A stretch of DNA of 64,000 bases, from the NCBI RefSeq assembly GCF_013752535.1, contig NZ_CP058348.1, positions 3,286,001 to 3,350,000 on the forward strand. Direction: 5' to 3'. Below the pieces are notes generated by a model that was not told the DNA's origin, did no database searches, and saw only the letters and a program-made list of their open reading frames with translations. A program made the translations under genes and the position numbers. The DNA is from Bdellovibrio sp. KM01. Lineage in GTDB: Bacteria; Bdellovibrionota; Bdellovibrionia; Bdellovibrionales; Bdellovibrionaceae. Shown in pieces: positions 8,947-19,367 of this stretch; the stretch's first letter is position 1, and the number at the start of each line of letters is the position of its first letter.

Positions 8947-9126
8947 AATCTTCGTATTATTCCTTTACCAAATCTTATTAGTTGAATTTGGCATTACCCG
9001 AAGGTGTTCCGCAATAAAGTGATCTTTTTTTCAATTTCAATTTGGCAACAATACTTAACTATTTGATTTGTCTTACCGAAGAGTCCTAAGGAACGTTTTT
9101 TAACGAATTCTTAACAGGGACGTCTC

Positions 9127-12100
9127 ATGCGAATCGGTAAAAAAATCATAACTGTGGTTGCGCTGATACTGCTCGGGTTTATAGCATCTGTGGCAACAGC
9201 GTCTCCACAAAAACTCACATATCAAGGTCGAATCGTTGATTCAACTGGCAATGCACTAAACTACAACGACGTCTCTTTCAGATTCCAAATTACGTCCACC
9301 GATGGATTGTGTGTTCTTTATTATGAAGAGCGCCAACACATCAACATGCAAAACTCTGATGGTATCTTTGATATCGCTATCGGCGACGGCAATGTGATTT
9401 ATGCTGCCGGTGGTGCGAATAAACTTTCTGATTCATTCACAAACGGAATTACTCACAACTGTTATGGTGGTGGTACTTGGGCTTCATCTGCCACTTCTGA
9501 ACGTCTTTTGAAAGTAAGCTTTCATGACGGCACTGGTTGGCAGGCAATCGATCCAGCCAACACGATTCGTTCGGTTCCGTTCGCCATGTCTTCTTTCTCG
9601 GCACAAACATTGGCTGATAAAACTATTAATGATCTAGTATTGAAAGCAAGCTTAACTTCGTGTGCTGCTGGTCAGGCATTAAGCTGGAATGGGACGACGT
9701 TCTCTTGCGTCGCTACCTCGACAGGTACACTGACAGGTGTCACAGCAGGTACAGGTCTTACTGGTGGTGGTACATCTGGTACCGTGACTGTTTCTCTTGC
9801 GAACTCTGGCGTGACTGCTGGCACTTATGGTTCTGCAACTCAAGTTCCAGTGGTTGCCGTCGATGCCACAGGTCGCATCACTTCAGTTACTCCGACCACT
9901 ATTACAGGTATCGCCCCTGGCGGCTCCGCAAGTGGTGATTTAAGTGGTTCATACCCATCTCCAACTATTGCGAACAACGCAATTACTTCAGGCAAAATCG
10001 CTGATGGCACCGTTGTCGCAGCTGATATGGATTTCACAGGAACTAATATTGCAACTTCAAGCATTGTGATCAAAGACTCCACTGGAAAATTTGCTGAGTT
10101 TGCATGTTCCACTGTTGGTCACGTTGCCACTTGGACTGCCGTGGGTTGGGGTTGCCAAGCTCCTTCAACGACGGATGCGACGAAGTTACCTTTGGCTGGC
10201 GGCACAATGGCCGGCACGATCGACATGAACAGCAACAACATCACAAACATTGGTTTCATGACAATGTCTGCGAACAAGAGCCTTCATGTTTCAAACAATG
10301 CTGCAGACCCAAGTTTGGTTGCTGCTGACAAAGGTAAAATCTGGTTTAACTCGACAACGAATGAATTGAAATACTGGAATGGTACTGCGGCAGTTGCTGT
10401 AGGTTCCACTGGGGCTGCTATCACAGACTTAACAGGTGAAGTAACTGCAACAGGCCCAGGCTCTGCTGCAGCAACTATCACAAATGGTGCTGTGACCAAT
10501 GCGAAGTTGGCCAACATGGCCTCTTACACATTGAAAGGCAACAACACAGGCTCTTCTGCAGCTCCAACGGATGTTACAATTTCCTCTCTTCAAGGAACAA
10601 CTGCGAATACATTCGCTGCTGGTAATGACTCGCGCATTACAGGCGCTCTTCAATCGGGTGCCTCTGCTGGTGGCGACCTGACTGGTACATATCCAAATCC
10701 TACAATCGCAACAGGTGCCGTAACTTCTGCGAAAATCGCAGATGGTACAATCACTGCAACGGACATGGATTTCACAGGTACTAATTCAGCGACGGCTGGT
10801 GCTGTGATCAAAGATGCGTCTGGTAAATTCGTGACTTATACATGTTCGACTGTTGGCCATGTTGCGACTTGGACAGCTTCAGGTTGGGCTTGTGCTCCAG
10901 TTGCGGTTCCTTCTCTTGCAAATACAAATTTCTGGGTTGGTGACGCTTCGAATGTTGCTCAGTCAGTTGCCATGAGTGGTGACGCGACTTTGGCAAATAC
11001 AGGTGCCTTGACTCTTGCGAGCGTGGTTTCTGCAGGTACGTATACTAAAGTAACTGTCGACGTAAAAGGTCGTGTGACGACAGGTGCAAACTTAGGTGCT
11101 TCTGATATCACGACGGCTCTAACGTACACTCCGGTAAATAAAGCTGGCGATGTGATGACGGGTTCATTAGGTCTTGGTAACTTCACGAACGCGACAGAGA
11201 CCACTCTGATCACAGGTTGGACTGCTGCTGACAAAGGTAAAACTTGGTTTAACACTTCCACGAATCAGGTGAAATACTGGGACGGCTCTGCAGCTCAGGC
11301 TTTGGGAGTTTCTGGTGCTGGCTTAACTTCCCTAAATGGTGAATCTGGTTCGGCGCAAACTTTTGCAACGCCAGGTACTTCTGGAACAGCTCCTGCTTGG
11401 TCTTCAGCTTCCAATGCTCATACATTGAATATCCCAATGGCTTCGGCTGCGGGTGTGACTGCAGGGCTTATCAGTAAAACTGAATACGATTCTTTCGTTG
11501 CCAAGCAAGATGCTGGTAACTATGTCACCGCATTAACTGGTGACGTAACAGCTTCAGGCCCAGGCTCTGCCGCTGCGACTATCGCTGCCAATGCAGTGAC
11601 AAGTTCTAAGATCGCTGATGGAACTATCGTCGGTGCGGATATGGATTTCACTGGCGTAAATGCTGGTACTGCGAATCTTGTTATTAAAGATTCTTCCGGT
11701 AAATTCGCAAACTTTGGTTGTTCAACTGCAGGTCACGTTGCTACTTGGTCTGTGACAGGTTGGTCTTGTGCCGCTCCTACTCCACTTATGCCATCACTAG
11801 CTAACGGAAAAATCTGGGTTGGTGATGGTTCGAATGCCGCAACGGCGGTGAGCGTAAGTGGTGATGCGACACTTGCTAATACAGGTGCTTTGACTCTGAA
11901 AAACACGGGTACTGCAGGTACATATTATAGTGTGACAACGGATGCTCAAGGCCGTGTAACAGCGGGTGCTGCTTCGTTGGTCGCTGCTGACATTCCAAAT
12001 CTTGATTGGGCAAAAATCACTTCCGGCAAACCAACATCCCTTTCAGGTTATGGAATCACAGACGGTGTTCAAAATGCTGGTGGCACTCCAAGTGTTGCTA

Positions 12101-14667
12101 CAGGTTTGGATGCAAGTAAACCAGCTGCCGGTACTGCCGGTCGCATTTACGTAGCGACAGATACGCAAAAAATCTATTCTGACTCTGGCGCTGTATGGAC
12201 AGTTGTTGGTGCTTACACTTCACTGACTGGTGCAACTGGCGCCTTCGTTAACGGCGGTAACTCTTTCGGTACGGCCGCTTCCCTTGGAACAAACGACAGC
12301 AATCAATTAACTCTTAAAACAAACAACACAGATCGTATCACGATCGACACAGCTGGTAACGTAGGTATCGGTGGTGCTCCCGCTTATAAAGCTCATATCA
12401 GAAATGGTGTTCTAGCAGTTAAAGGTGACGCTGGTTCCTCGAATGCTCCATCCACTGAATCCGTAGCTTCTTTCGATAGAGAAGCTGTTGGTGGTGTGGG
12501 TATGAACATGTACACAATGAACTCCCAGCCTGCGACGATCTATTTTGGTAATACATCGAGTGCCCAGCAAGGTTCTATTAAATACCAAGTAGATGCTGCG
12601 ACCCCAGCTAATCAATATATGGCTTTCCGCGTGAACTCTGCTGAAAGAGCACGAATCACTTCGACCGGAAATTTCGGTATTGGGACAACCACGCCGACAT
12701 CTCCTTTACACGTAGCTGGCACGATGACTAATACCACTGGTGCACCAGCATTGAACTACTTCTATGGAACTGCAGATCCGACGGCGGCTTCCACGGCCGT
12801 GTTCTATGGCAGCAATGGCTCTGTTGCTAAATTTGACAATGCCAACATGTCGGGCGCCCAAACTGTCGGTGCTGCCGGTATCGTTGAACAAGGTGGAACA
12901 GGCACTTTGGGTACTGCCGTTGGAGTAGAAGGTTATCTTACGAAGTACGGCACAGGAAATGTTACTAACTCCTACGGCGTATTCTCGCACATGAAAAGCA
13001 GCACCACAGGAACTATTGGTTCATTCTCTGGTTTACGAGTGGCTACAGACGTTACGGCTGGCACTCTAACCAATGCCTACGGTGTATATATCGAAACTCT
13101 TCAAGGGACCAATCGTTACGGCATCTATCAGCAAGGCGCTTCCGATCAAAACTACTTTGCTGGTGCAGTGGGCGTCGGAGTCTCCTCTCCGGCCTATAAA
13201 CTTGATGTCGCTGGTGACATTAACATCACTGGTAATTTCAAAATCAATGGCACTAATATCGCAACTGGTGGCGGTACCATCACTGCTTTGACTGGCGATG
13301 TAACGGCGAGTGGTACTGGCTCTGTGGCGGCAACAATCGCTAACAGTGCCGTGACGAATGCCAAAATGGCAAACATGGCTGCAAATACTCTTAAAGGTAA
13401 TGCCACAGGTTCGGCGGCTGCGCCAACAGACATTACAATCGCGAGCTTACAGGGTACGACTTCCACTACCTTTGCAGCTGGAGATGACTCTCGTATTACA
13501 GGAGCATTGCAAAGCGGTGCAACTGCGGGTGGAGACCTTACAGGTACTTATCCAAACCCTACGATCACCACAGGCGCGGTGACGACATCTAAAATCGCAA
13601 GTGCTACGATCCTTGGTACTAACATGAACTTCACGGGTGTAAATTCCGGAACTTCCAACATGGTCATCAAGGATTCTACAGGTAAGTTCTATGATTTCGG
13701 TTGTTCGACTGCAGGTTACGTTGCAACTTGGACTGTTTCGGGTTGGGCTTGTCAGGCAGTAAGCGTCTCCGGTTCGAGCTTTGGCTCCCAAACTCAAAAA
13801 ACTTTCTTGGCGGCTCCAACAGGTGCTGATGGCAATCCAACATTTAGAACTATTGCTTCCACGGACTTGCCAACTTCTGTTTATGTAAACGGTGGTAACT
13901 CTTTCGGTGCAGCTGCAACAATTGGCACAGCTGATTCGAACAATTTTACAATCAACACGGCAGGTTCGCCTCGCATGACATTCCTTTCCACAGGTAAGGT
14001 TGGTATTGGTCCAACCTCACCAGCTTATCCACTTGAAGTATCCGGCGGTACAACAGGTGACTATTCGAAATCAACTATCTCAACGGACAGCAGTATTGCC
14101 TTAGGAGGCTTTGATTACGCCTCTGTGACTGGTAAAGGACTTTTACTTGCCAAAGTATACGATGGTACAGGCACTCACAAAGGTTATGTGTACTTCTCAA
14201 CTCCGTCAGGAAATGGTGCCGCGGTAACTTTACGCACGGCCGACCAGACAAAATCTGGAAGCATGCAGATGATGAACTCCGATGGTCACATCAGCTTCCA
14301 AACAAGCAATACAGAAAGATTGGCAATTGGCTACTCAAACACGATCACGGCTTCCACAGCCATGGTTGGAACACCATCAACTGTAGCTGCCGCTGCGGTT
14401 GACCTTTCAACAAGCAATACTCACACATTGGCTTCCGTGGGTGGTTCAACAATCACGCTATCGAATATGGCGAATGGTGGTCACTATACTCTGGTGATTA
14501 CTGATACAACTTCTCGTACTTACACTTTCTCCGGTTGTAATTCGTCGAAGTTCTCTCCGTCCAACCAAGCAACAGTTGCGGGCACACCTTCGATTTATTC
14601 CATCATCACGATTTACAATGGATCGACTTACGATTGTTACATCACTTGGTCGACAGGGTATAACTAA
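9127..14667 (+). CDS. Very long secreted fibre-like protein with tail-fibre-type repeats
   Basis: 1846 residues. A signal peptide (GKKIITVVALILLGFIASVATAS) is followed by a QKLTYQGRIVDSTGNAL domain. Most of the rest is built from phage tail-fibre-like glycine/threonine modules: GVTAGTGLTGGG, GDLTGTYPNPTI, a DMDFTG...GKF...CSTVGHVATW...GWAC module seen four times (from about residues 270, 516, 805, 1468), and KLANMASYTLKGN...TFAAGNDSRITGALQ twice. Near 1000 and 1580 are NGGNSFG...NTDRITIDTAGNVGIG segments as in fibre tips. Likely a cell-surface or outer-membrane fibre or adhesin. The next gene starts 2 bp after its stop, so the two are co-expressed and may act together. Confidence 0.75.
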   Translation: MRIGKKIITVVALILLGFIASVATASPQKLTYQGRIVDSTGNALNYNDVSFRFQITSTDGLCVLYYEERQHINMQNSDGIFDIAIGDGNVIYAAGGANKLSDSFTNGITHNCYGGGTWASSATSERLLKVSFHDGTGWQAIDPANTIRSVPFAMSSFSAQTLADKTINDLVLKASLTSCAAGQALSWNGTTFSCVATSTGTLTGVTAGTGLTGGGTSGTVTVSLANSGVTAGTYGSATQVPVVAVDATGRITSVTPTTITGIAPGGSASGDLSGSYPSPTIANNAITSGKIADGTVVAADMDFTGTNIATSSIVIKDSTGKFAEFACSTVGHVATWTAVGWGCQAPSTTDATKLPLAGGTMAGTIDMNSNNITNIGFMTMSANKSLHVSNNAADPSLVAADKGKIWFNSTTNELKYWNGTAAVAVGSTGAAITDLTGEVTATGPGSAAATITNGAVTNAKLANMASYTLKGNNTGSSAAPTDVTISSLQGTTANTFAAGNDSRITGALQSGASAGGDLTGTYPNPTIATGAVTSAKIADGTITATDMDFTGTNSATAGAVIKDASGKFVTYTCSTVGHVATWTASGWACAPVAVPSLANTNFWVGDASNVAQSVAMSGDATLANTGALTLASVVSAGTYTKVTVDVKGRVTTGANLGASDITTALTYTPVNKAGDVMTGSLGLGNFTNATETTLITGWTAADKGKTWFNTSTNQVKYWDGSAAQALGVSGAGLTSLNGESGSAQTFATPGTSGTAPAWSSASNAHTLNIPMASAAGVTAGLISKTEYDSFVAKQDAGNYVTALTGDVTASGPGSAAATIAANAVTSSKIADGTIVGADMDFTGVNAGTANLVIKDSSGKFANFGCSTAGHVATWSVTGWSCAAPTPLMPSLANGKIWVGDGSNAATAVSVSGDATLANTGALTLKNTGTAGTYYSVTTDAQGRVTAGAASLVAADIPNLDWAKITSGKPTSLSGYGITDGVQNAGGTPSVATGLDASKPAAGTAGRIYVATDTQKIYSDSGAVWTVVGAYTSLTGATGAFVNGGNSFGTAASLGTNDSNQLTLKTNNTDRITIDTAGNVGIGGAPAYKAHIRNGVLAVKGDAGSSNAPSTESVASFDREAVGGVGMNMYTMNSQPATIYFGNTSSAQQGSIKYQVDAATPANQYMAFRVNSAERARITSTGNFGIGTTTPTSPLHVAGTMTNTTGAPALNYFYGTADPTAASTAVFYGSNGSVAKFDNANMSGAQTVGAAGIVEQGGTGTLGTAVGVEGYLTKYGTGNVTNSYGVFSHMKSSTTGTIGSFSGLRVATDVTAGTLTNAYGVYIETLQGTNRYGIYQQGASDQNYFAGAVGVGVSSPAYKLDVAGDINITGNFKINGTNIATGGGTITALTGDVTASGTGSVAATIANSAVTNAKMANMAANTLKGNATGSAAAPTDITIASLQGTTSTTFAAGDDSRITGALQSGATAGGDLTGTYPNPTITTGAVTTSKIASATILGTNMNFTGVNSGTSNMVIKDSTGKFYDFGCSTAGYVATWTVSGWACQAVSVSGSSFGSQTQKTFLAAPTGADGNPTFRTIASTDLPTSVYVNGGNSFGAAATIGTADSNNFTINTAGSPRMTFLSTGKVGIGPTSPAYPLEVSGGTTGDYSKSTISTDSSIALGGFDYASVTGKGLLLAKVYDGTGTHKGYVYFSTPSGNGAAVTLRTADQTKSGSMQMMNSDGHISFQTSNTERLAIGYSNTITASTAMVGTPSTVAAAAVDLSTSNTHTLASVGGSTITLSNMANGGHYTLVITDTTSRTYTFSGCNSSKFSPSNQATVAGTPSIYSIITIYNGSTYDCYITWSTGYN
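9934..13762 (+). repeat. Four protein-level repeat modules in the fibre gene
   Basis: Modules begin near 9934, 10672, 11540 and 13528, each about 75 residues ending in a two-cysteine GHVATW...GWxC unit. A further 60-residue unit occurs at 10497-10673 and 13353-13533. The copies agree well as protein but differ at many synonymous sites, so they are old duplications kept by selection on the protein. Confidence 0.75.
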
Positions 14668-14669
14668 TC

Positions 14670-15620
14670 ATGAATAAAACTATCGGCTCAATCATGATGA
14701 TTTTGCTTTCTGTGTCAGTCTCCCGGGCACAGATTCCCGGCACGCAAACAGGCTTGCCGTCGGCGCATAATTCCCAAGAATGCAAAAGCCCCGATCGTGC
14801 GGCCTTTATGCCGAAAGCAAATAATATCAAAGCACTTTGGCACTTTGATGGGACCGTAGGCGCTATCTCAAATGGTGCTACGATCGCAAAAGGCTTCTCA
14901 ACTGGAGCCAATGCGACGGCATCAATGACGGCGGCGACTCTTTCATACGCCAACTCGTCGATTGCAAATTTTCGACAAGCCATCACCGCAACCGGTGCAA
15001 CTTCAACAGACATTATTTCTCTTACAGACTCTTCCACAGACTTGACTGCTGGCACCTGGAGCTTCTGGGTGAAAATGGCTTTACCCGCTTCCGGCCAGCA
15101 GCGCCTTTTTTATAAAAGTAATAACAACAGCGACTCGGGTTATTTAGCCGCTATCTATTCCGACGGCACGCTGGAATTCGTAAAAGTCAAATCCAGCAAT
15201 AACTTGAAACTGCAAACTTGTAGATTGAATTCAACGTACTTCGCAAATACCTGGCATCACATCGTCATCACTTGGGATGGAACGACTACGTATACGGCGG
15301 ACAACGTGAACAATCTTACCGGTGTTAAAATGTATATTGATGGGGCCGAGCTTACGAACCCAGGTGCCGCAGATACCACCCGTTTCACAGGTACTTGTTC
15401 TAACACGGGTAACCACGGTGGCTATGCCTACTCCCAACCAGGTTCTGGTACTGCTGGAGCCGATACTGGACTTCCGTTGTTCCTGATGGGAATTCATGCG
15501 TCCTATACCTCCCCCGCCGCCAACGCTTTCACGGGCAGTATGGATGAGTTCATGATTTGGAATACAGCTTTATCCGCTGCAGAAGTAGCCACCGTTTACA
15601 AACATCAAAAGTGCAATTAG
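14670..15620 (+). CDS. Secreted LamG/ConA-like lectin-domain protein
   Basis: 316 residues with a signal peptide (MNKTIGSIMMILLSVSVSRA). Residues about 55-312 fit a laminin-G/pentraxin-like jelly roll: LWHFDGTVG at the start, TAGTWSFWVKM, NTWHHIVITWDG, VKMYIDGAEL and the typical ending FTGSMDEFMIWNTALSAAEV. Such domains bind glycans or proteins outside the cell. The start lies 2 bp after the stop of the fibre gene, so this is probably the partner or tip of that fibre. Ligand unknown. Confidence 0.8.
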   Translation: MNKTIGSIMMILLSVSVSRAQIPGTQTGLPSAHNSQECKSPDRAAFMPKANNIKALWHFDGTVGAISNGATIAKGFSTGANATASMTAATLSYANSSIANFRQAITATGATSTDIISLTDSSTDLTAGTWSFWVKMALPASGQQRLFYKSNNNSDSGYLAAIYSDGTLEFVKVKSSNNLKLQTCRLNSTYFANTWHHIVITWDGTTTYTADNVNNLTGVKMYIDGAELTNPGAADTTRFTGTCSNTGNHGGYAYSQPGSGTAGADTGLPLFLMGIHASYTSPAANAFTGSMDEFMIWNTALSAAEVATVYKHQKCN

Positions 15621-15686
15621 ACCTTCGTTGGTCCTGACGCTCGATTCATTGAAATCCGTTCTCCAACTTGCGATGATTAAACCTGA

Positions 15687-16346
15687 ATGAAGGTTTTTAA
15701 AGTCATCGCGAAGCATCTTCTGCTTTTCGCATTTATCAGCATCACAACTCTTTTTCTTGCGATAGGTGGAGTCACCTATTACGTGCTGAACCATATCCAC
15801 GACGACAGCGGAAACAACCACAACCTTCACGAAGTGATGAAGATTGGCGAAAGCTATGTGGCGGAACTGGATTCTTTCGCGGGCCTGGAGAAAGTGCTGC
15901 AAAATAAGACAATGCCTCCATTTTGCAAAACCCTTTGCAATCCGAGTTCGATCAGTCAGGAAATGCTTTTAAACCAGCGCACCCCCTATCTGACGGAGTT
16001 TTATAACGCTGCCGGCTCCAAGGCCTTTCAGGACCCCATGTTCCGCTTTAAAATATGGCAGATGAACTCGGTTTCCCGAGCGGTCCCCCTATCTGTTCGC
16101 GAAATTCTGAAGGATGTCCTGAATAAGGAATCCCTGACCACGAAAAACAAGGTTTTGCTGGCTCTGCGAATCGAAACCGTTCTGTTAACAAATCTTCCCT
16201 CGCTCCAAAGCCGAATGGCTGCATTTATGGCCGATTCCGAGCGCCAAAACCAAGCCCGTACTTGGATTAAAGCCTGCCAAATGGGCGGGAATTCCAAAAA
16301 AATCATGGCCGAGTGCGAAGCCGAATTCAGACCTGTGATAAAGTAG
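15687..16346 (+). CDS. Membrane-anchored protein of unknown function
   Basis: 219 residues. One strong transmembrane segment (about residues 8-32, LLLFAFISITTLFLAIGGVTYYV) is followed by a HIHDDSGNNHNLHE histidine-rich stretch and a helical soluble domain with four cysteines (PFCKTLC, KACQMG, MAECEA), probably periplasmic. I do not recognise a family. It stands 66 bp after the LamG gene in the same direction. Confidence 0.6.
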   Translation: MKVFKVIAKHLLLFAFISITTLFLAIGGVTYYVLNHIHDDSGNNHNLHEVMKIGESYVAELDSFAGLEKVLQNKTMPPFCKTLCNPSSISQEMLLNQRTPYLTEFYNAAGSKAFQDPMFRFKIWQMNSVSRAVPLSVREILKDVLNKESLTTKNKVLLALRIETVLLTNLPSLQSRMAAFMADSERQNQARTWIKACQMGGNSKKIMAECEAEFRPVIK

Positions 16347-16439
16347 TCATACTGCCTTGCATTAGCTGAGTCGCTTCCTCCACAAAGCTTTAATCGTTTT
16401 CTCCGTTATGCTAGGCTCCTTGTGCGCATTGAGGTGCTT

Positions 16440-19310
16440 ATGAAAATCGAAAATTTATCTGCTAGAAATGAATTTATTCCCCGCCACATTGGTCCAAGCG
16501 ACTCTGACATCCAAGCGATGTTGAAAGAGTTGGGTTTCGCCAATTTGGACGAGCTGGCCAACAAAATTATTCCTTCTCAGATCCGCACGGATCATAAATT
16601 CGACGGCGTAGGCCCCGGTATTTCCGAATTCGGTTTGTTGAATCATTTGAAATCAATGGTTTCCAAAAACAAAGTGATGAAATCCTATATCGGTTTGGGT
16701 TTCCACGATTCCATCACTCCAACGATCATTCAAAGAAATATCTTTGAAAATCCAGTGTGGTACACAGCATACACTCCTTACCAAGCAGAGATCGCACAAG
16801 GTCGCTTGGAAGCACTTTTGAACTTCCAAACAATGGTTGCTGATTTAACGGGTATGGAAATTTCCAACTCCTCACTTCTTGATGAAGGAACAGCTGCTGC
16901 TGAAGCGATGTTCATGGCTCACGCACTTTGCAAAACTAAAGCAAATGCGTTTGTGGTTTCAGATAAAATGCATCCTCACGTAATCGAAGTCCTGGGTACT
17001 CGTGCAGAACCATTGGGCTTAGAGATGATTGTGACGAATCCAGCGACTTACGATTTCGCAAAACCAGCGTTCGGTGTGTTCTTCCAATACCCTGACACTG
17101 AAGGTGCTGTAGAAAACTATTCTGATCTTGCAAAAAAATATAAAGACCAAGGCGCACACGTTGTAGCTTCAGTTGATTTGTTGGCAATGACTCTTCTGAC
17201 TCCTCCGGGAGAGTGGGGTGCTGATATCGTTGTGGGTAACTCTCAACGTTTCGGCGTGCCATTGGGTTACGGCGGTCCTCACGCTGCCTTCCTTGCAACG
17301 AAAGATGCTTACAAGCGCATGATGCCAGGTCGTTTGGTTGGCGTGTCTGTGGACTCTCAAGGCAAACAAGCATTACGTCTGGCTTTGCAAACTCGCGAGC
17401 AACATATCCGTCGTGAAAAAGCGACTTCGAATATCTGTACTGCTCAAGTGCTATTGGCAAACATGGCTTCGATGTACGCAGTTTACCACGGACCACAAGG
17501 TCTTAAGAAAATCGCTCAACGCGTGAATCGCCTGACAGCGATCATGGCTGATGGTCTTTCGAAACTTGGTTACAATGTTTCCAAAGGTGCGTTCTTTGAT
17601 ACGATTACTGTTATCTCTGACAACGCTGCAGGAATTTTGGCTGAGGCAGAAAAACTGGGCATGAACTTCCGCAAAATCAACGACAAGACTTTGGGCATCT
17701 CTTTGGATGAGACAGTGACTTTGACTGACGTTGAAACAGTTTGGATGGCCTTCAACGGTGGCAACAAAGCGGCCTTCGATTGTCACTCTATCGACGATAC
17801 TTTGAAATTGGAAATCCCAGCGGCTTTGGCTCGTAAATCGGCATTCATGACAAACCCGGTGTTCAACTCGCATCACAGCGAGACAGAACTTCTTCGTTAC
17901 ATCCACCACTTGCAAAACAAAGACATCACTTTGACTCACTCGATGATTCCATTGGGTTCTTGCACAATGAAATTGAATGCGACGACTGAATTGGTTCCGG
18001 TTTCATGGCCAGAGATCAGCAAACTTCACCCGTTTGCTCCGGTTTCTCAAACTTCTGGTTTGATTGAAATGATCAAAGACCTTGAAGCGAAACTTTGCGA
18101 CATCACGGGTTTTGCAGCTGTGAGCTTGCAACCCAATGCGGGTTCCCAAGGTGAATACGCGGGTCTTTTGGTGATTCGTAAGTACCACCAATCCCGTGGT
18201 CAAGGTCACAGAAACATCTGCTTGATCCCTTCTTCTGCGCACGGAACAAACCCTGCCTCTGCAGCTTTGGCTGGCATGCAAGTGGTTGTTGTGAACTGCG
18301 ATGACTTGGGTAACGTTGAAATTTCTGATCTAAAAGCAAAAGCTGAACAACACAAAGACAATTTGTCTGCGTTGATGATCACTTATCCATCCACTCACGG
18401 TGTTTACGAAGAAGGTATCAAAGAAATCTGCGATATCGTTCACGCAAACGGCGGTCAAGTGTACATGGACGGAGCGAACATGAACGCCTTGGTCGGCATG
18501 TGCCGTCCAGGTACTTTTGGTGCTGACGTTTCTCACATGAACCTTCACAAAACATTCGCGATCCCTCACGGTGGTGGCGGTCCTGGTGTGGGTCCAATCG
18601 GTGTGGGCGCTCACTTGAAAGAATTCTTGCCTAAGCACTCTTTGGTTCCAGAAGCTGGTCCTGCAAACGGTATCACGTCAACGACATCGGCTCCATGGGG
18701 TTCGGCTTCGATCCTTCCGATCTCTTGGGCGTACATCACTATGATGGGTGCCGAGGGTCTTCGTAAGGCGACTTTGGTTTCGATTTTGTCAGCGAACTAC
18801 ATCGCTAAGAAATTAGAAAAAGCTTATCCAGTTCTTTACAAAGGTAAGTCTGGATATGTGGCGCATGAATGTATCATCGACGTTCGCGATATCAAGAAAA
18901 CATCTGGTATCGACGTGACGGACGTTGCAAAACGTCTAATCGATTACGGCTTCCATGCCCCGACGATGTCATTCCCTGTTGCAGGAACATTGATGATCGA
19001 GCCAACTGAATCCGAGCCAAAACAAGAAGTGGATCGCTTCATCGATGCGATGCTTGCGATCCGTGGCGAAATCGCCGCGGTTGAGTCTGGCAAAATGGAC
19101 AAAGAAAACAACGCACTTAAAAACTCTCCGCACACAGCGCAGATGATGATGAAACCTGAATGGAATCATCCTTACTCACGCGAAGAGGCGGTTTACCCGG
19201 TTGAGTGGTTGCGCACGAACAAGTTCTGGCCCGTAGTAGGACGCGTAGACAACGCCTACGGCGACCGCAACTTGATCTGCTCATGTCCATCCATCGAAGA
19301 ATACCGCTAA
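16440..19310 (+). CDS. gcvP: Glycine dehydrogenase (decarboxylating), P protein of the glycine cleavage system
   Basis: 956 residues from the ATG at 16440, preceded by GAGGTG; an in-frame GTG at 16422 would add six residues. It is the fused two-lobe P protein. PLP-lysine is K704 in [16 protein letters not shown]; the N-lobe has FIPRHIGPS and [12 protein letters not shown], the C-lobe [14 protein letters not shown]. It decarboxylates glycine and loads aminomethyl on lipoyl-GcvH. gcvH and gcvT are in the same window but on the other strand 21 kb away (about 5 kb in the pre-island order). No glycine riboswitch is visible in the short leader. Confidence 0.97.
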   Translation: MKIENLSARNEFIPRHIGPSDSDIQAMLKELGFANLDELANKIIPSQIRTDHKFDGVGPGISEFGLLNHLKSMVSKNKVMKSYIGLGFHDSITPTIIQRNIFENPVWYTAYTPYQAEIAQGRLEALLNFQTMVADLTGMEISNSSLLDEGTAAAEAMFMAHALCKTKANAFVVSDKMHPHVIEVLGTRAEPLGLEMIVTNPATYDFAKPAFGVFFQYPDTEGAVENYSDLAKKYKDQGAHVVASVDLLAMTLLTPPGEWGADIVVGNSQRFGVPLGYGGPHAAFLATKDAYKRMMPGRLVGVSVDSQGKQALRLALQTREQHIRREKATSNICTAQVLLANMASMYAVYHGPQGLKKIAQRVNRLTAIMADGLSKLGYNVSKGAFFDTITVISDNAAGILAEAEKLGMNFRKINDKTLGISLDETVTLTDVETVWMAFNGGNKAAFDCHSIDDTLKLEIPAALARKSAFMTNPVFNSHHSETELLRYIHHLQNKDITLTHSMIPLGSCTMKLNATTELVPVSWPEISKLHPFAPVSQTSGLIEMIKDLEAKLCDITGFAAVSLQPNAGSQGEYAGLLVIRKYHQSRGQGHRNICLIPSSAHGTNPASAALAGMQVVVVNCDDLGNVEISDLKAKAEQHKDNLSALMITYPSTHGVYEEGIKEICDIVHANGGQVYMDGANMNALVGMCRPGTFGADVSHMNLHKTFAIPHGGGGPGVGPIGVGAHLKEFLPKHSLVPEAGPANGITSTTSAPWGSASILPISWAYITMMGAEGLRKATLVSILSANYIAKKLEKAYPVLYKGKSGYVAHECIIDVRDIKKTSGIDVTDVAKRLIDYGFHAPTMSFPVAGTLMIEPTESEPKQEVDRFIDAMLAIRGEIAAVESGKMDKENNALKNSPHTAQMMMKPEWNHPYSREEAVYPVEWLRTNKFWPVVGRVDNAYGDRNLICSCPSIEEYR

Positions 19311-19329
19311 AAGGTACGCCGTACCTTTT
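19309..19329 (+). terminator. Hairpin overlapping the gcvP stop
   Basis: AAAAGGTAC / GTACCTTTT with a 3-nt loop begins in the gcvP stop codon. The T-run is short and part of the stem, so it may be a weak terminator. Confidence 0.5.
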
Positions 19330-19367
19330 GGGGGTGCGGCGCATACAGAAACAGGACCTGGCACCGA

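Noticed and set aside
9840-13797. Several antisense and out-of-frame open frames in the fibre gene
   Set aside because: They come from the repeated codon pattern of the real gene and mirror one another.
16347-16439. Possible glycine riboswitch before gcvP (and before gcvT, 42317-42444)
   Set aside because: Leaders are short and I do not see the two-aptamer layout. Only a shared CCGT(T)ATGCTAGG word is seen, perhaps a -10.
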